The notes below the pieces were generated by a model. The model saw only the letters and a program-made list of their open reading frames with translations, searched no databases and had not been told where the DNA came from. Positions 8,298-15,910 of a DNA stretch of 27,419 nt are shown here, in pieces; within the stretch, counting starts at the first letter, position 1; every line of letters starts with the position of its first letter. This DNA is from Candidatus Krumholzibacteriia bacterium (GTDB lineage Bacteria > Krumholzibacteriota > Krumholzibacteriia > Krumholzibacteriales > Krumholzibacteriaceae), in NCBI GenBank assembly GCA_026387805.1, contig JAPLKY010000072.1:1-27419 (forward strand). The letters are read 5' to 3'. A program made the position numbers and the translations under genes.

Positions 8298-8464
8298 AAT
8301 TCACCTCCTGAAATGGGTTTTACGACTGGTACGTTCGATGATTCCAATGCCATCCACGATAGTCCTCATCGCGACGTTCCGGCCGCAGTGGCCACGGACA
8401 ATTCGGGTCTTGTGGAGCAGCGATTTCGGCATTGGCGAATTGTCGGCTATGTCCCGGGTCGGGC

Positions 8465-8480
8465 AGCAACCGCAATGCCA
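8465..8480 (-). promoter_or_regulatory. Sigma54-type -24/-12 promoter for the fibre operon
   Basis: The minus strand reads TGGCAT-TGCGG-TTGCT, with the invariant GG and GC separated by exactly 10 bases. It differs from the textbook TGGCACG...TTGCA at only a few positions. The predicted start is near 8454. Such promoters need an activator ATPase, and none is encoded in the window. Confidence 0.5.
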
Positions 8481-8572
8481 TGAATTCCCCGTGCCGCGAT
8501 AGGCTGGAAGTCCCCATGATCGAAATGCCTCGACTGCCGTCCTCGCTCGCGCGCCGCGACCCTCCAATCCGG

Positions 8573-8594
8573 GAGCGGCCGGCGAAGGCCGCTC
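8573..8594. repeat. Perfect inverted repeat upstream of the sigma54-type promoter
   Basis: GAGCGGCC-N6-GGCCGCTC lies roughly 120-140 bases upstream of the predicted start. That is the usual distance for an enhancer-binding activator site, though an RNA hairpin is an alternative. Confidence 0.4.
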
Positions 8595-9089
8595 TTGAAG
8601 TATCTGGCACGGAGAGCGCGTTCGTCCGCTCGTTCCGTCATCGGACTCCCGCCCTCTGCCCCGTGTCGCATAGATACCTGCGGCCTTATCCGCGCGCCCG
8701 CGGAGGCGAAGCTCATCTCAGGTTCGGTGAAATATCCGAAAGTCGCCCGATCCCGGACTCCGTGAGATGCGAGCGCCGCGGGACCCAACGTCCCAACCGC
8801 ATCGGCTCATGCGAGAAGCGGGGTTGCCCGAGCAGTGGAAACCTCCACGGGAGAACGGGAGCGGTTCCCGTATTCTTTAAACCGGGCACCGACGACGATC
8901 CGCCGCGAAGCGAGGATTCCGGCGCGCGATTCCCTTGCGATTGCCCGGGAAAAAACCCGAAAAATCCGGGCGACGGCGGGAATGGGATCGAAGCGGGTGG
9001 GGGATCGGAGACGATCCGTTTGGCGATATATCGTGCAGCCTGCCGGGAAACTGTCCACGGTAATGGGGCATTCTAGCTATGCGGAATCG

Positions 9090-9480
9090 CTAGGAGCTCT
9101 TCGATCGAACCGAATCCGGAGCATAGTCGCAGAGCCGCTCGAGGACCGCGTCGAACAAGGGTTCGCCTCGGTGTGTCCACTTGAAGCCGATTTCCTTGAT
9201 CTCGTCGAGATAGAAGGAAAGCCTGTCGAAGGAAACGCCGTGATATTTCAGCAAGCGCTCTTTCTCGTACGACCAGAAGTCCATGTCGCTCGAAAAAATC
9301 CTGTAGAGCATCGATAGCTTTCCCGAATCGGCGATCTCGAGAACGTTCCTCGACCACCACAGCGATCGATATTCCATCTCTCTTCGCGTGAATATCAACT
9401 GGGCTCGATGGAGGTCGAGCTTGATGAGAATCCGATCCTGCGCGATCTCCTCGAACGATGTCCGCCGCCCTCGGATGGGC
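9090..9480 (-). pseudogene. 3' part of frameshifted IS1595-type transposase-derived gene
   Basis: This frame carries the C-terminal half of a protein whose N-terminal half is at 9395-9892 in another frame. From about IAQDRILIKLDLH onward it aligns by eye, residue by residue, with the intact neighbour (10821-11642). Matching blocks are FWSYEKERLLKYHGVS/FWPFAKERFVKYHGIP and HRGEPLFDAVLERLCDYAP/NRGTPLFDLILERLCRYAP. The FWS-AKRRL-K-NG and NHR tail is what IS1595/IS1016-type transposases carry after their last catalytic residue. The frame change equals loss of one base (or gain of two) near 9430-9480. No slippery heptamer is seen there, so I favour decay over programmed frameshifting. Confidence 0.6.
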
Positions 9481-9892
9481 AGATGCCGTAAACGGCCGAA
9501 TCCTCGTTCGAGTCCATCCCCGGGACGGCCTGATCTTCCGGGCTGCTCGCGATGGCCGATTGTATCGTGTCGAGCGCTCTCCGAACGGTCGGATAGCTGA
9601 CGCCGGCCTCCGCGGCGATAAAGGCGGCCGGCTTGTCTCCCGCGTACAGCTCGACGATTCGCAGCCATTCCCGCGCCGAGATCTTCACCTTGCCGAGCCA
9701 TCTTCCGGCGAACGGCGGGGGCGAGTTGCGGCGGTTCGCACGGCGCCGGGGCGTTTCCTTCTTGATGGGGTACGGTATCTCGTCCGCCTGCATTCGGTTG
9801 CGAGAGGCGTCGACGGTCCTGCAGTGATTCAGCAGATAGCGCGCGGCGCGCCAATCAGAGGCTGTGATGCTTACGTACTCCGCATTTGTCAT
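9395..9892 (-). pseudogene. 5' part of frameshifted IS1595-type transposase-derived gene
   Basis: N-terminal half of the left paralogue. It starts at ATG 9892 after a GGGGGA SD; an in-frame TTG at 9994 lies upstream of the predicted promoter and was rejected. The FAGRWLGKVKISAREW segment and the following helix-turn-helix (AAFIAAEAGVSYPTVRRALDTIQSAI) match the right-hand paralogue closely. The zinc-ribbon cysteines are gone: the equivalent stretch (~30-55) is rich in Arg, Pro and Lys. After residue ~140 the frame loses similarity, and homology continues in the frame of 9090-9480. If translated as is, it would make a short HTH-only protein. Confidence 0.6.
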
Positions 9893-9959
9893 GATACGTC
9901 CCCCCGGCTCGATGATGAAATATTTGCGGGAATCTCTGCCGAATATCCCCTCCGGCATT

Positions 9960-9988
9960 AGTGTAGTCCTACGCGCGCGGGAGGTCAA
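9960..9988 (-). promoter_or_regulatory. Sigma70-type promoter of the left transposase-derived gene
   Basis: The minus strand has -35 TTGACC (9983-9988), a 17-base spacer and -10 TACACT (9960-9965). The predicted start near 9953 leaves about 60 bases of leader before ATG 9892. The -35 lies inside the 16-bp box shared with the right-hand copy. Confidence 0.55.
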
Positions 9989-9999
9989 TTGCACTTAGG
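9984..9999 (-). repeat. Shared 16-bp promoter box, copy 1
   Basis: The minus strand reads CCTAAGTGCAATTGAC, identical at all 16 positions to 11760-11775. It covers most of the -35 hexamer and the bases just upstream. Identity stops abruptly on both sides, which suggests a conserved operator or activator site rather than a recent whole-promoter duplication. Confidence 0.6.
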
Positions 10000-10046
10000 T
10001 CCCGATAGAATGCGCCCTTCGGGCAGCGGGCGAGATGAGGGAGCGT

Positions 10047-10733
10047 TCAGGCGAGAAGCGTCGCGACGAGCCCGGAGAGGACGATTCCATCGAAGGTGCC
10101 GGCCCCGCCGATGCTCGCGATCCCGGCGCCGCCGTGCAGCATCCGCCGCAGGTTGAGGAGATCGGCGCCCAGAAGCGGACCGAGTACGCCCGCGGTGAAC
10201 GCGATCGGCGGCGCGAGCTCCCGCATGAAGAGGAAGCCGCACGCCGCCGCAGCGAGCGCCGGCGCGAGCGCGGGCAGAACGATCCCGACGTTCGGCACCG
10301 GGCGGGCGAGCCGATAGCAGATCGCGGTGTTGATCGCGGCGGCCGCGGCGGTGAGCGCGAGGGCCGTCGATCCGTGCCCGGCGATCCGCGCGAGCTCATA
10401 GGCCGCGATCGCGCACGGAATGAGGCATCCGCCGACGTTGACCGCGATGACCGTCGAGGAGGGCCGGCGGAACCATTGAGGGAAGATGCGCCCGGCGCCG
10501 TAGAGATCGAGAGGCGCCGTGTCGACCGACATGACCCGGGGGACCCTTTTGAGGGGAATGTTGAAGAGCCCTCCGATGAACATCGCGATCACGACGGCGA
10601 GCGAAAGGCCCGGGCTCATGCCGAGCTTTGCGAAGGCCGCCGCCATTGCATCGGCGAGGAAGAGCGGAAAGAATATCGCGAGCCCGATGAGCAAAACGAG
10701 CGGCAGGCATCCGAACGGCACGATCCGCACCAC
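10047..10733 (-). CDS. DUF1614-family integral membrane protein
   Basis: Polytopic membrane protein of about 228 aa and unknown biochemical role. Several hydrophobic helices cover most of its length. The C-terminal signature GGAGIASIGGAGTFDGIVLSG is the hallmark I know from DUF1614 proteins, and NIPLKRVPR after the second helix also fits. I chose GTG 10733, eight bases after GGGGAG; a TTG at 10739 is too close to that SD. Its own promoter (TTGACA, 17, TACGCT) lies upstream. It sits between two transposase-derived genes without evident functional linkage. Confidence 0.8.
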   Translation of the reverse strand: MVRIVPFGCLPLVLLIGLAIFFPLFLADAMAAAFAKLGMSPGLSLAVVIAMFIGGLFNIPLKRVPRVMSVDTAPLDLYGAGRIFPQWFRRPSSTVIAVNVGGCLIPCAIAAYELARIAGHGSTALALTAAAAAINTAICYRLARPVPNVGIVLPALAPALAAAACGFLFMRELAPPIAFTAGVLGPLLGADLLNLRRMLHGGAGIASIGGAGTFDGIVLSGLVATLLA

Positions 10734-10769
10734 GTTCAACGCTCCCCGATGTGAGATTCGACGCGGCGC

Positions 10770-10798
10770 AGCGTACCGCGCGGCGCGAGTTCTGTCAA
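10770..10798 (-). promoter_or_regulatory. Sigma70-type promoter for the DUF1614 gene
   Basis: The minus strand has a consensus -35 TTGACA (10793-10798), a 17-base spacer and -10 TACGCT (10770-10775). The start is predicted near 10763, some 30 bases before the GTG. Confidence 0.6.
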
Positions 10799-10820
10799 AG
10801 CCTGATTCGATGTGATTGGA

Positions 10821-11642
10821 TCAGTGCACGAGCTGTTCATCGCGCGCGCGCTTGGTGAACGTTCCCGCGGGCGCGTAGCGGCAGAGGCGTTCGAGAATGA
10901 GATCGAAGAGGGGCGTTCCCCGGTTCAACCACCGGAAGCTCATCTCTTCCAGATAGCCGGGGAGCTTTCCGAGCGGAATGCCGTGGTATTTGACGAACCG
11001 TTCCTTCGCGAACGGCCAAAAGCCCTTCGCGCTGCAGTAAACTCTGAGCCTCGGGAAGCTTCTGCCGTGATCGACGACCTCGATCTTCCGCTCCCCGCAG
11101 ACGAGATAGCCGTATTCCGGAGATCTCTCCGTCAGTATAAGACAATCGTTTCCCAGCTCGAGATGATAGAGCACCGTATCGTCGGCTACCGGCTCCGCGT
11201 CTCCCGATGCGCCGTTGCCGTTCGGCGCGCCGAGCCTCCCGCCCCGGTTTCTCGCCTCGAAGACGCCGGGCGCACCGCCGTTCAGGCACCGCGTTTCGGC
11301 GATTGCGCACCTGATCGTATCGATCGTCTTGAGAGCGGTCGGATAGCTGATACCGGTCTCGCTCGCGATGACCGTCGCGGAGGATTCGAGCTCGAAGAGC
11401 TTCACGACCCAAAGCCACTCGCTTGCGGATAGCTTGACGTTGTTGAGGTACCTGCCCGCGAAGGGATTGAAGGTGTGTCCGCAGCGAGGGCAGCGCCGCC
11501 GCTTGCCGTTTTCGACCTCGTAGAGCCTGTCGCCCGAGCAGTTCGGGCAATGGAGACCGGCCACCATGCTGCAGCGGGTCAGCACGTAATGCTTGGCCGT
11601 TTTTTCGTTTCTCACGAGCTTTTCGAAATCGAGAACGTTCAT
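10821..11642 (-). CDS. Zinc-ribbon/HTH protein derived from an IS1595-type transposase, DDE core missing
   Basis: Intact 273-aa paralogue of the frameshifted gene at 9090-9892. Residues ~30-60 are a zinc ribbon (CPNC, then CPRCGHTFNPFAGR) as at the start of IS1595-family transposases. A helix-turn-helix (SASEWLWVVKLFELESSATVIASETGISYPTALKTI) follows. The last ~80 residues (FWPFAKERFVKYHGIPLGKLPGYLEE, then NRGTPLFDLI) match the family's C-terminal tail. The central ~90 residues, where D-D-E and HTDGW-type motifs should be, are a glycine-rich linker and a short beta segment without them. It is therefore probably not an active transposase and may act as a DNA-binding regulator. No terminal inverted repeats were seen. 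The start is ATG 11642 with GAGG upstream. Confidence 0.65.
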   Translation of the reverse strand: MNVLDFEKLVRNEKTAKHYVLTRCSMVAGLHCPNCSGDRLYEVENGKRRRCPRCGHTFNPFAGRYLNNVKLSASEWLWVVKLFELESSATVIASETGISYPTALKTIDTIRCAIAETRCLNGGAPGVFEARNRGGRLGAPNGNGASGDAEPVADDTVLYHLELGNDCLILTERSPEYGYLVCGERKIEVVDHGRSFPRLRVYCSAKGFWPFAKERFVKYHGIPLGKLPGYLEEMSFRWLNRGTPLFDLILERLCRYAPAGTFTKRARDEQLVH

Positions 11643-11656
11643 TCGTTCAACCTCGT

Positions 11657-11690
11657 CCCGGGTGCCGGATGCGCCCGGGTGCCGGATGCG
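11657..11690. repeat. Two perfect tandem 17-bp repeats in a leader
   Basis: The unit CCCGGGTGCCGGATGCG occurs twice back to back (11657-11673, 11674-11690). It lies between the promoter and start codon of the transposase-derived gene. It could be a duplicated protein-binding site or simply slippage. Confidence 0.7.
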
Positions 11691-11735
11691 CGACGATGCG
11701 GCCCGCGGTCCGGCGGCTGGAGCTATTACGTAGCA

Positions 11736-11764
11736 AGTATTATCGTGGAGGAGCGGGGCGTCAA
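11736..11764 (-). promoter_or_regulatory. Sigma70-type promoter of the right transposase-derived gene
   Basis: The minus strand has -35 TTGACG (11759-11764), a 17-base spacer and -10 AATACT (11736-11741). The predicted start near 11729 gives a leader of about 87 bases containing the tandem repeat. Confidence 0.5.
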
Positions 11765-11775
11765 TTGCACTTAGG
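11760..11775 (-). repeat. Shared 16-bp promoter box, copy 2
   Basis: Identical to 9984-9999 (minus strand CCTAAGTGCAATTGAC) and in the same position over the -35 hexamer. I noticed no third copy in the window. Confidence 0.6.
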
Positions 11776-11850
11776 GGTTACGCGACTAAGACCAAAGACC
11801 TATGAGGGAAAAGAGTCGATACGCGGGACCGGATGACGTTACGCGCGGTT

Positions 11851-12492
11851 TCAAGAGGCATGTTCCTCGGCGCGCGGTATCTTGCGGTTCGCTTTTTCGG
11901 CCATTCGAACAAGGTCCGCGAAGGTCCGGGCCTCCATCTTCTGCATGACGTGGCCCCGGTGAATCTTGACGGTCTTCTCGCTGAGGCCGAGCTTGTCGGC
12001 GACCTGCTTGTTCGCGAGGCCGGTGGCCACCAGAATGAAGACCTCGTACTCGCGCGGCGTGAGCGTCGCGAGCCGCGCCTCTATCTCGTGAATCTCCCCA
12101 TGGCGGAGACGCGCCGTTCGATCCCTCTCGAGCGCCCTGTTGACGGCGTCGAGGATGGTCTGATTCTCGAACGGCTTCTGGAGGAAATCGACCGCGCCCG
12201 CCTTCATCGCGCGAACGCTCTGGGGTACGTTCCCGAAACCGGTGATGAAGATAATCGGAATATCGAGACCCAATTGCGCGAGGCGCACCTGGAGATCGAG
12301 GCCGCTCAATCCCGGCATTCTCACGTCGAGGACGAGGCACGCCGGACCCGATGGCGGGGGTTGCGAGAGGAATTCGCCCGACGAGGCGAAGGCCTCGACT
12401 TGCAGCCCGACCGAACGGATAAGCTTCAACAAAAGCGATCGAATGGAAGGATCGTCATCTACGATGAATACTATCGGTTTCTCTTCGCTCAT
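11851..12492 (-). CDS. FixJ/TodT-type response regulator (REC + LuxR HTH)
   Basis: Two-domain response regulator of 213 aa. The receiver has the acidic pair D12-D13, phospho-acceptor D56 (VLDVRMPG), T84 and K106 (LQKPF), so all conserved positions are present. The linker and GerE-type HTH (LTPREYEVFILVATGLANKQVA, then SEKTVKIHRGHVMQKM) match the FixJ/TodT branch. It would activate transcription after phosphorylation by a kinase. No cognate kinase is adjacent; the kinase at 1-1511 is about 10 kb away and cannot be assigned. The start ATG follows a GGGGGCGG SD. Upstream promoter candidates are weak. Confidence 0.9.
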   Translation of the reverse strand: MSEEKPIVFIVDDDPSIRSLLLKLIRSVGLQVEAFASSGEFLSQPPPSGPACLVLDVRMPGLSGLDLQVRLAQLGLDIPIIFITGFGNVPQSVRAMKAGAVDFLQKPFENQTILDAVNRALERDRTARLRHGEIHEIEARLATLTPREYEVFILVATGLANKQVADKLGLSEKTVKIHRGHVMQKMEARTFADLVRMAEKANRKIPRAEEHAS

Positions 12493-12654
12493 ATCGGCCG
12501 CCCCCGAGAGGTCGATAGTCGCCAGAGAACAGGAGACGAGTACGAACCTACGCCGGACGCCAACGGATGTAAAGCGAAATCTTCACCTGTACAAGAGGTT
12601 AGACGGATAATATGGCGGTTTTCCCGGGGAGCCTGCTGAAAGAACGGAATAGGG

Positions 12655-12683
12655 AAACCTGGCCGGACGAGGCGCCGGCCAGG
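12655..12683 (-). terminator. Intrinsic terminator after the M3 peptidase
   Basis: On the minus strand, shortly after the peptidase stop, a perfect 9-bp stem (CCTGGCCGG/CCGGCCAGG) with an 8-base loop is followed by TTTCCCT. The T-tract is short but the stem is strong and well placed. Confidence 0.6.
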
Positions 12684-12696
12684 TCGACGTGTGCGC

Positions 12697-14796
12697 TCAG
12701 TTGAGCCCGCGACGCTCGAGGAGCGGCCCGATCGCGGGTTCCCTGCCCCTGAACTTCTTGTAGAGCGTCATCTCGTCCTCGATCCCGCCGGCCGCGAGGA
12801 TGTATTTCCGGTAAGCCGACGCCGTTTTCTGATCGAAGAGGCTCGTTTCCTTGAAGGCCTTGAATGCGTCGGCGTCGAGCACCTCGGCCCAGATGTAGCT
12901 GTAGTATCCGGCCGCGTAGCCGCCGTCCCCGAAGATGTGCGCGAAATAGGTGCTCCGGTAGCGCGAGATTATCTCGGGGATGAGGCCGATACGGCCGAGG
13001 GAGGCGATCTCGAAGGCGTTCGCGTCCGGCGCCGGGGGCTCGGCCAGTGTGTGCCAGTCCATGTCGAGGATCGAGGCGGCGAGATATTCCGTCGTCATGA
13101 ATCCCTGGTTGAACGTGCTCGATTCCCTGATCTTCCTGATGAGCTCATCCGGTATCGGCGCGCCCGTTTGGTAATGCCGCGCGTACATCTTCATGAATTC
13201 CGGGTCGGTGGCCCAGTTTTCCATGATCTGCGAGGGGAGCTCGACGAAATCGGTCGCGACGTTCTGCACCGTCGGATAGGAGACTTCGGTGAGGAGGCTG
13301 TGCAGGCCGTGCCCGAACTCGTGGAACATGGTCGTTACCTCGTCGAAGTTGAGGAGCGAGGGTGTGTCTCCCGCCGGGCGCACGAAGTTGCCGCAGTTCG
13401 TGACGAGAGGTGTCTCGATCTTCCCGCCGATCCTGGACGCCGAGCGGAATCCCCCGCACCAGGCCCCGCCCTGCTTGTTGTCGCGCGGGTAGTAGTCGGC
13501 ATAGAGGAGCCCGATGTGCTTCCCGCTGGCTTCCTTCACCTCGTACACGCGCACCTCGTCGTTGTACGTCGGGATATCCTTTCGCTCCTCGAAGGTGATT
13601 CCGAAGAGCTTCGTGGCGAGCATGAATGCGCCGGCGCGGACGTTCTCGAGCTCGAAATACGGCCGAAGCATCTCGTCGTCGAGGTCATACTGCGCCTTCC
13701 TGACCTTTTCCGCGTAGTACCACCAGTCCCAGGATGCGAGCTTGAAGCCCTTTCCTTCCTTGTCGATCATCTGCTGGAAGGATGCGGCTTCGTTCTTGGC
13801 GCGCGCAATCGCGGGCGTCCAGAGTTTGCCGAGAAAGTCGTAGACGGCCGCGGATTTCTTCGCCATCGATTCCTCGAGGGCGAAATCGGCGTGCGTCTTG
13901 TAGCCCAGAAGCTGAGCGCGCTTGATGCGGAGATCCACGATGCGAAGAAGCGTCTTCTTGTTATCGAGCCCGTCGTTATGGTCGCCCCGCGTGATATAGG
14001 CCTTGTAGAGCTTCTCCCTGAGATCGCGCCGCTCGGAGTACTGCAGGAAGGGGATCATGCTCGGCTTGTGGACCGTGAATACCCACTTTCCCTCATGTCC
14101 GAGCTGTCGCGCCGCCTCCGCGGCGGCGGTCACGACCCCTTCGGGGAGCCCGGCGAGATCGGCTTTGTTATCTATGATCAGCACGAACTTGTTCGTTTCC
14201 TCGAGGAGGTTCTCCTCGAACTGGAGCCCGAGGACGGAGAGCTCCTGATTGATTTCGGCGAGCTTCGCCTTGTCCCCCGCGCTCAGATTCGCGCCGCCGC
14301 GGACGAAAGCGCGGTACGTCTTCTCGAGGAGCCTCTTCTGTTCCTGGTTCAGGTCGAGCTTATCGCGCTTGTCGTAAACCGCCTTGATGCGCGCGAAGAG
14401 CTTCTCGTTGAAGAGAATCTCATCGTAATGGGCGGACTGGACCGGCGCGATCTCCTTCGCGATCTCCTGCAGCTCGTCGCTCGTGTTCGCGGAGCTCATG
14501 CTCCTGAATATGTTATCGACGCGCGTGAGGAGGTCGCCGCTCGCTTCGAGCGCCTCGATCGTGTTCGCGAAGGTCGGCGCCTCGGCGTTTCCCGCGATTC
14601 CGGCGATCGCTTCGCGCTGCTGCCGCATCCCTTCGAGGTATGCCGGCTTGTAGTGCTCGATCCGGATCTTGTCGAACGGCGGAGCGCCGAAGGGAGCGGT
14701 GAATTCCCCGAGCAGGGGATTATCCGCCGGGGGAGCGAACGAGCAGAGGATCGCCGGCAGGGCGAGGGCGAGCAGGAACAGGAAAGGCTTTCTCAT
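12697..14796 (-). CDS. M3-family zinc oligopeptidase (oligopeptidase A / Dcp type), exported
   Basis: Metallopeptidase of 699 aa that cleaves short peptides, related to thimet oligopeptidase, OpdA and peptidyl-dipeptidase Dcp. The zinc site is intact: HEFGH with H492, E493 and H496, and the third ligand is probably E519 in FVELPSQ. Length and the C-terminal GGYAAGYYSYIWAEVL block are typical of the family. An N-terminal signal peptide (MRKPFLFLLALALPAIL) indicates export; the Cys after it is not in a good lipobox. I chose ATG 14796 because AGGAGGACC lies just upstream; the in-frame start at 14835 adds residues before the signal peptide. A weak promoter and a downstream terminator suggest it can be transcribed alone. 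Confidence 0.93.
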   Translation of the reverse strand: MRKPFLFLLALALPAILCSFAPPADNPLLGEFTAPFGAPPFDKIRIEHYKPAYLEGMRQQREAIAGIAGNAEAPTFANTIEALEASGDLLTRVDNIFRSMSSANTSDELQEIAKEIAPVQSAHYDEILFNEKLFARIKAVYDKRDKLDLNQEQKRLLEKTYRAFVRGGANLSAGDKAKLAEINQELSVLGLQFEENLLEETNKFVLIIDNKADLAGLPEGVVTAAAEAARQLGHEGKWVFTVHKPSMIPFLQYSERRDLREKLYKAYITRGDHNDGLDNKKTLLRIVDLRIKRAQLLGYKTHADFALEESMAKKSAAVYDFLGKLWTPAIARAKNEAASFQQMIDKEGKGFKLASWDWWYYAEKVRKAQYDLDDEMLRPYFELENVRAGAFMLATKLFGITFEERKDIPTYNDEVRVYEVKEASGKHIGLLYADYYPRDNKQGGAWCGGFRSASRIGGKIETPLVTNCGNFVRPAGDTPSLLNFDEVTTMFHEFGHGLHSLLTEVSYPTVQNVATDFVELPSQIMENWATDPEFMKMYARHYQTGAPIPDELIRKIRESSTFNQGFMTTEYLAASILDMDWHTLAEPPAPDANAFEIASLGRIGLIPEIISRYRSTYFAHIFGDGGYAAGYYSYIWAEVLDADAFKAFKETSLFDQKTASAYRKYILAAGGIEDEMTLYKKFRGREPAIGPLLERRGLN

Positions 14797-14852
14797 GGTT
14801 CCAGGTCCTCCTACGGTTTGAGGGGCTCTGCGCACGGGGGCAACGACGGGCG

Positions 14853-14881
14853 AGCGTACCAGCCCGATGGCTATTTTACAA
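14853..14881 (-). promoter_or_regulatory. Candidate sigma70 promoter for the M3 peptidase
   Basis: The minus strand has TTGTAA (14876-14881), 17 bases, then TACGCT (14853-14858), the same -10 as the DUF1614 promoter. The -35 is a moderate match. Confidence 0.4.
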
Positions 14882-14905
14882 CCGGATAATGGGAAGGTTC
14901 CGGGA

Positions 14906-15868
14906 TCATCCCCGTTTCGGGCCGGAGAAGTACTGCATCAGGAAGATCTCCCGCGCGAGCCGGAGCCCCGGCTCCACGGCGGGTTTCTCCGGAACGAACA
15001 CCCTGACGGCCCCCTGAAGGACTTCGATCTCCACGGGCGTCGTGCCGATAACGTCTCCGTCGGCCTGCACCGGAAGCGGGGAGGCGCTCTTCACGGTGAT
15101 GCCTCTCTCGGCCCTGAGGAAATGGGCGCGCGGATTTCCGGGTCTGCGCGCGGCGATTCTGAAAAGGTATCGCGGATAGTCGAGCATGGTCTTCGTATCC
15201 AGAATCCACACGTCGAGATGCCCGTCGTCGACGTGGATGTCGGGTCCCTTCGGGAAGAGCATTTGGGCGAGTATCCCGCAGTTCAGGATCGCGACTTCGA
15301 CTGCATGGTGCTTCCGGGAGACTCCGTCGACGGTGATCTCGATGTGCCGGGGTCTGAATTCGAACACCTTGAGAATGGCCGCTCCGAGGTAGGCGATGAG
15401 CCCGAAGCGGCGCTTGTTCCCCCGCGTTGTGCCGCCGGCGACCGAGGCGCTGATACCGATTCCGGCCACGAGCACGTACACGCGCGGGCCGATCCTCATC
15501 GCGTCCATCATCCGCGAGCGCGGCGCTCCCGCGATCAGCGCGGCCGCTTCGAGCGGGACGAGAGGGATATTGAGCTCGCGCGCGACCAGATTCGCCGTCC
15601 CCGTGGGGATGATGCCGAGCGGGACCGCGCTCCCCGCGAGGCCGTCGACGACGGCGGAAACCGTACCGTCCCCTCCCGCGGCCACGACCAGGTCGAAGCC
15701 CTCGCTCAGACGCGCGCGGACGATCTCTCCGAACGGATCCCCCTTGCGGGGTTCATGAACGGTGTACTCGATATGCGCCGCGGGAAAATGCAGCTCCAGC
15801 GCCTGGAGCACCGACTTGCGGACCTCGGGGGCCGCGGACGGATTCAGTATGACGAGGGCTTTCGCCAT
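14906..15868 (-). CDS. Diacylglycerol kinase / YegS-type lipid kinase
   Basis: Soluble lipid kinase of 320 aa that would phosphorylate diacylglycerol or a related lipid alcohol with ATP. The nucleotide-binding signature AAGGDGTVSAVVDGLA contains GGDGT at residues 65-69 (D67). The second family block, GIIPTGTANLVARELNIP, follows, and the C-terminal beta-sandwich contains VQADGD. Length fits the DAGKc/YegS/BmrU family (~300 aa). The exact substrate cannot be read from sequence. The start ATG has GAGAGGAG about 13 bases upstream. The gene begins 42 bases after the HAAS/sensor gene and may be its third cistron. Confidence 0.9.
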   Translation of the reverse strand: MAKALVILNPSAAPEVRKSVLQALELHFPAAHIEYTVHEPRKGDPFGEIVRARLSEGFDLVVAAGGDGTVSAVVDGLAGSAVPLGIIPTGTANLVARELNIPLVPLEAAALIAGAPRSRMMDAMRIGPRVYVLVAGIGISASVAGGTTRGNKRRFGLIAYLGAAILKVFEFRPRHIEITVDGVSRKHHAVEVAILNCGILAQMLFPKGPDIHVDDGHLDVWILDTKTMLDYPRYLFRIAARRPGNPRAHFLRAERGITVKSASPLPVQADGDVIGTTPVEIEVLQGAVRVFVPEKPAVEPGLRLAREIFLMQYFSGPKRG

Positions 15869-15910
15869 TGCGCGTTTCCACTCCTCTCGTCGAGCGCCGA
15901 CGAGAAGCCG

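Larger units (their letters stand above)
8298..9089. other. Long intergenic region upstream of the pilin operon
   Basis: About 790 bases without a convincing gene; short ORFs here are arginine-rich shadows. It holds a sigma54-type promoter (8465-8480) and a perfect inverted repeat (8573-8594) on the upstream side. A transcript from this promoter would have a leader of about 155 nt before subunit A. I looked for a cyclic-di-GMP riboswitch in the leader and did not find its conserved core. Confidence 0.5.

Noticed and set aside
8298..8520. Cyclic-di-GMP riboswitch in the fibre-operon leader
   Set aside because: A long leader before a pilin operon made this plausible, but the conserved core sequences of the known classes are not present.
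9430..9500. Programmed ribosomal frameshift in the left transposase-derived gene
   Set aside because: No A-rich or X-XXY-YYZ slippery site was seen at the frame change, and the zinc ribbon is also lost, so decay fits better.
9090..11775. Active insertion sequence or composite transposon
   Set aside because: No terminal inverted repeats or target duplications are visible; the 16-bp repeats are in direct orientation and sit on promoters.
14730..14796. Lipoprotein signal on the M3 peptidase
   Set aside because: The Cys after the hydrophobic stretch is preceded by Ala-Ile-Leu, which is a poor lipobox; an ordinary signal peptide is likelier.
12691..14889. Very long plus-strand open frame opposite the M3 peptidase
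   Set aside because: It is antisense to a complete conserved gene with zinc motif, lacks family signatures and has the skewed, charge-rich composition of a GC-rich shadow frame.
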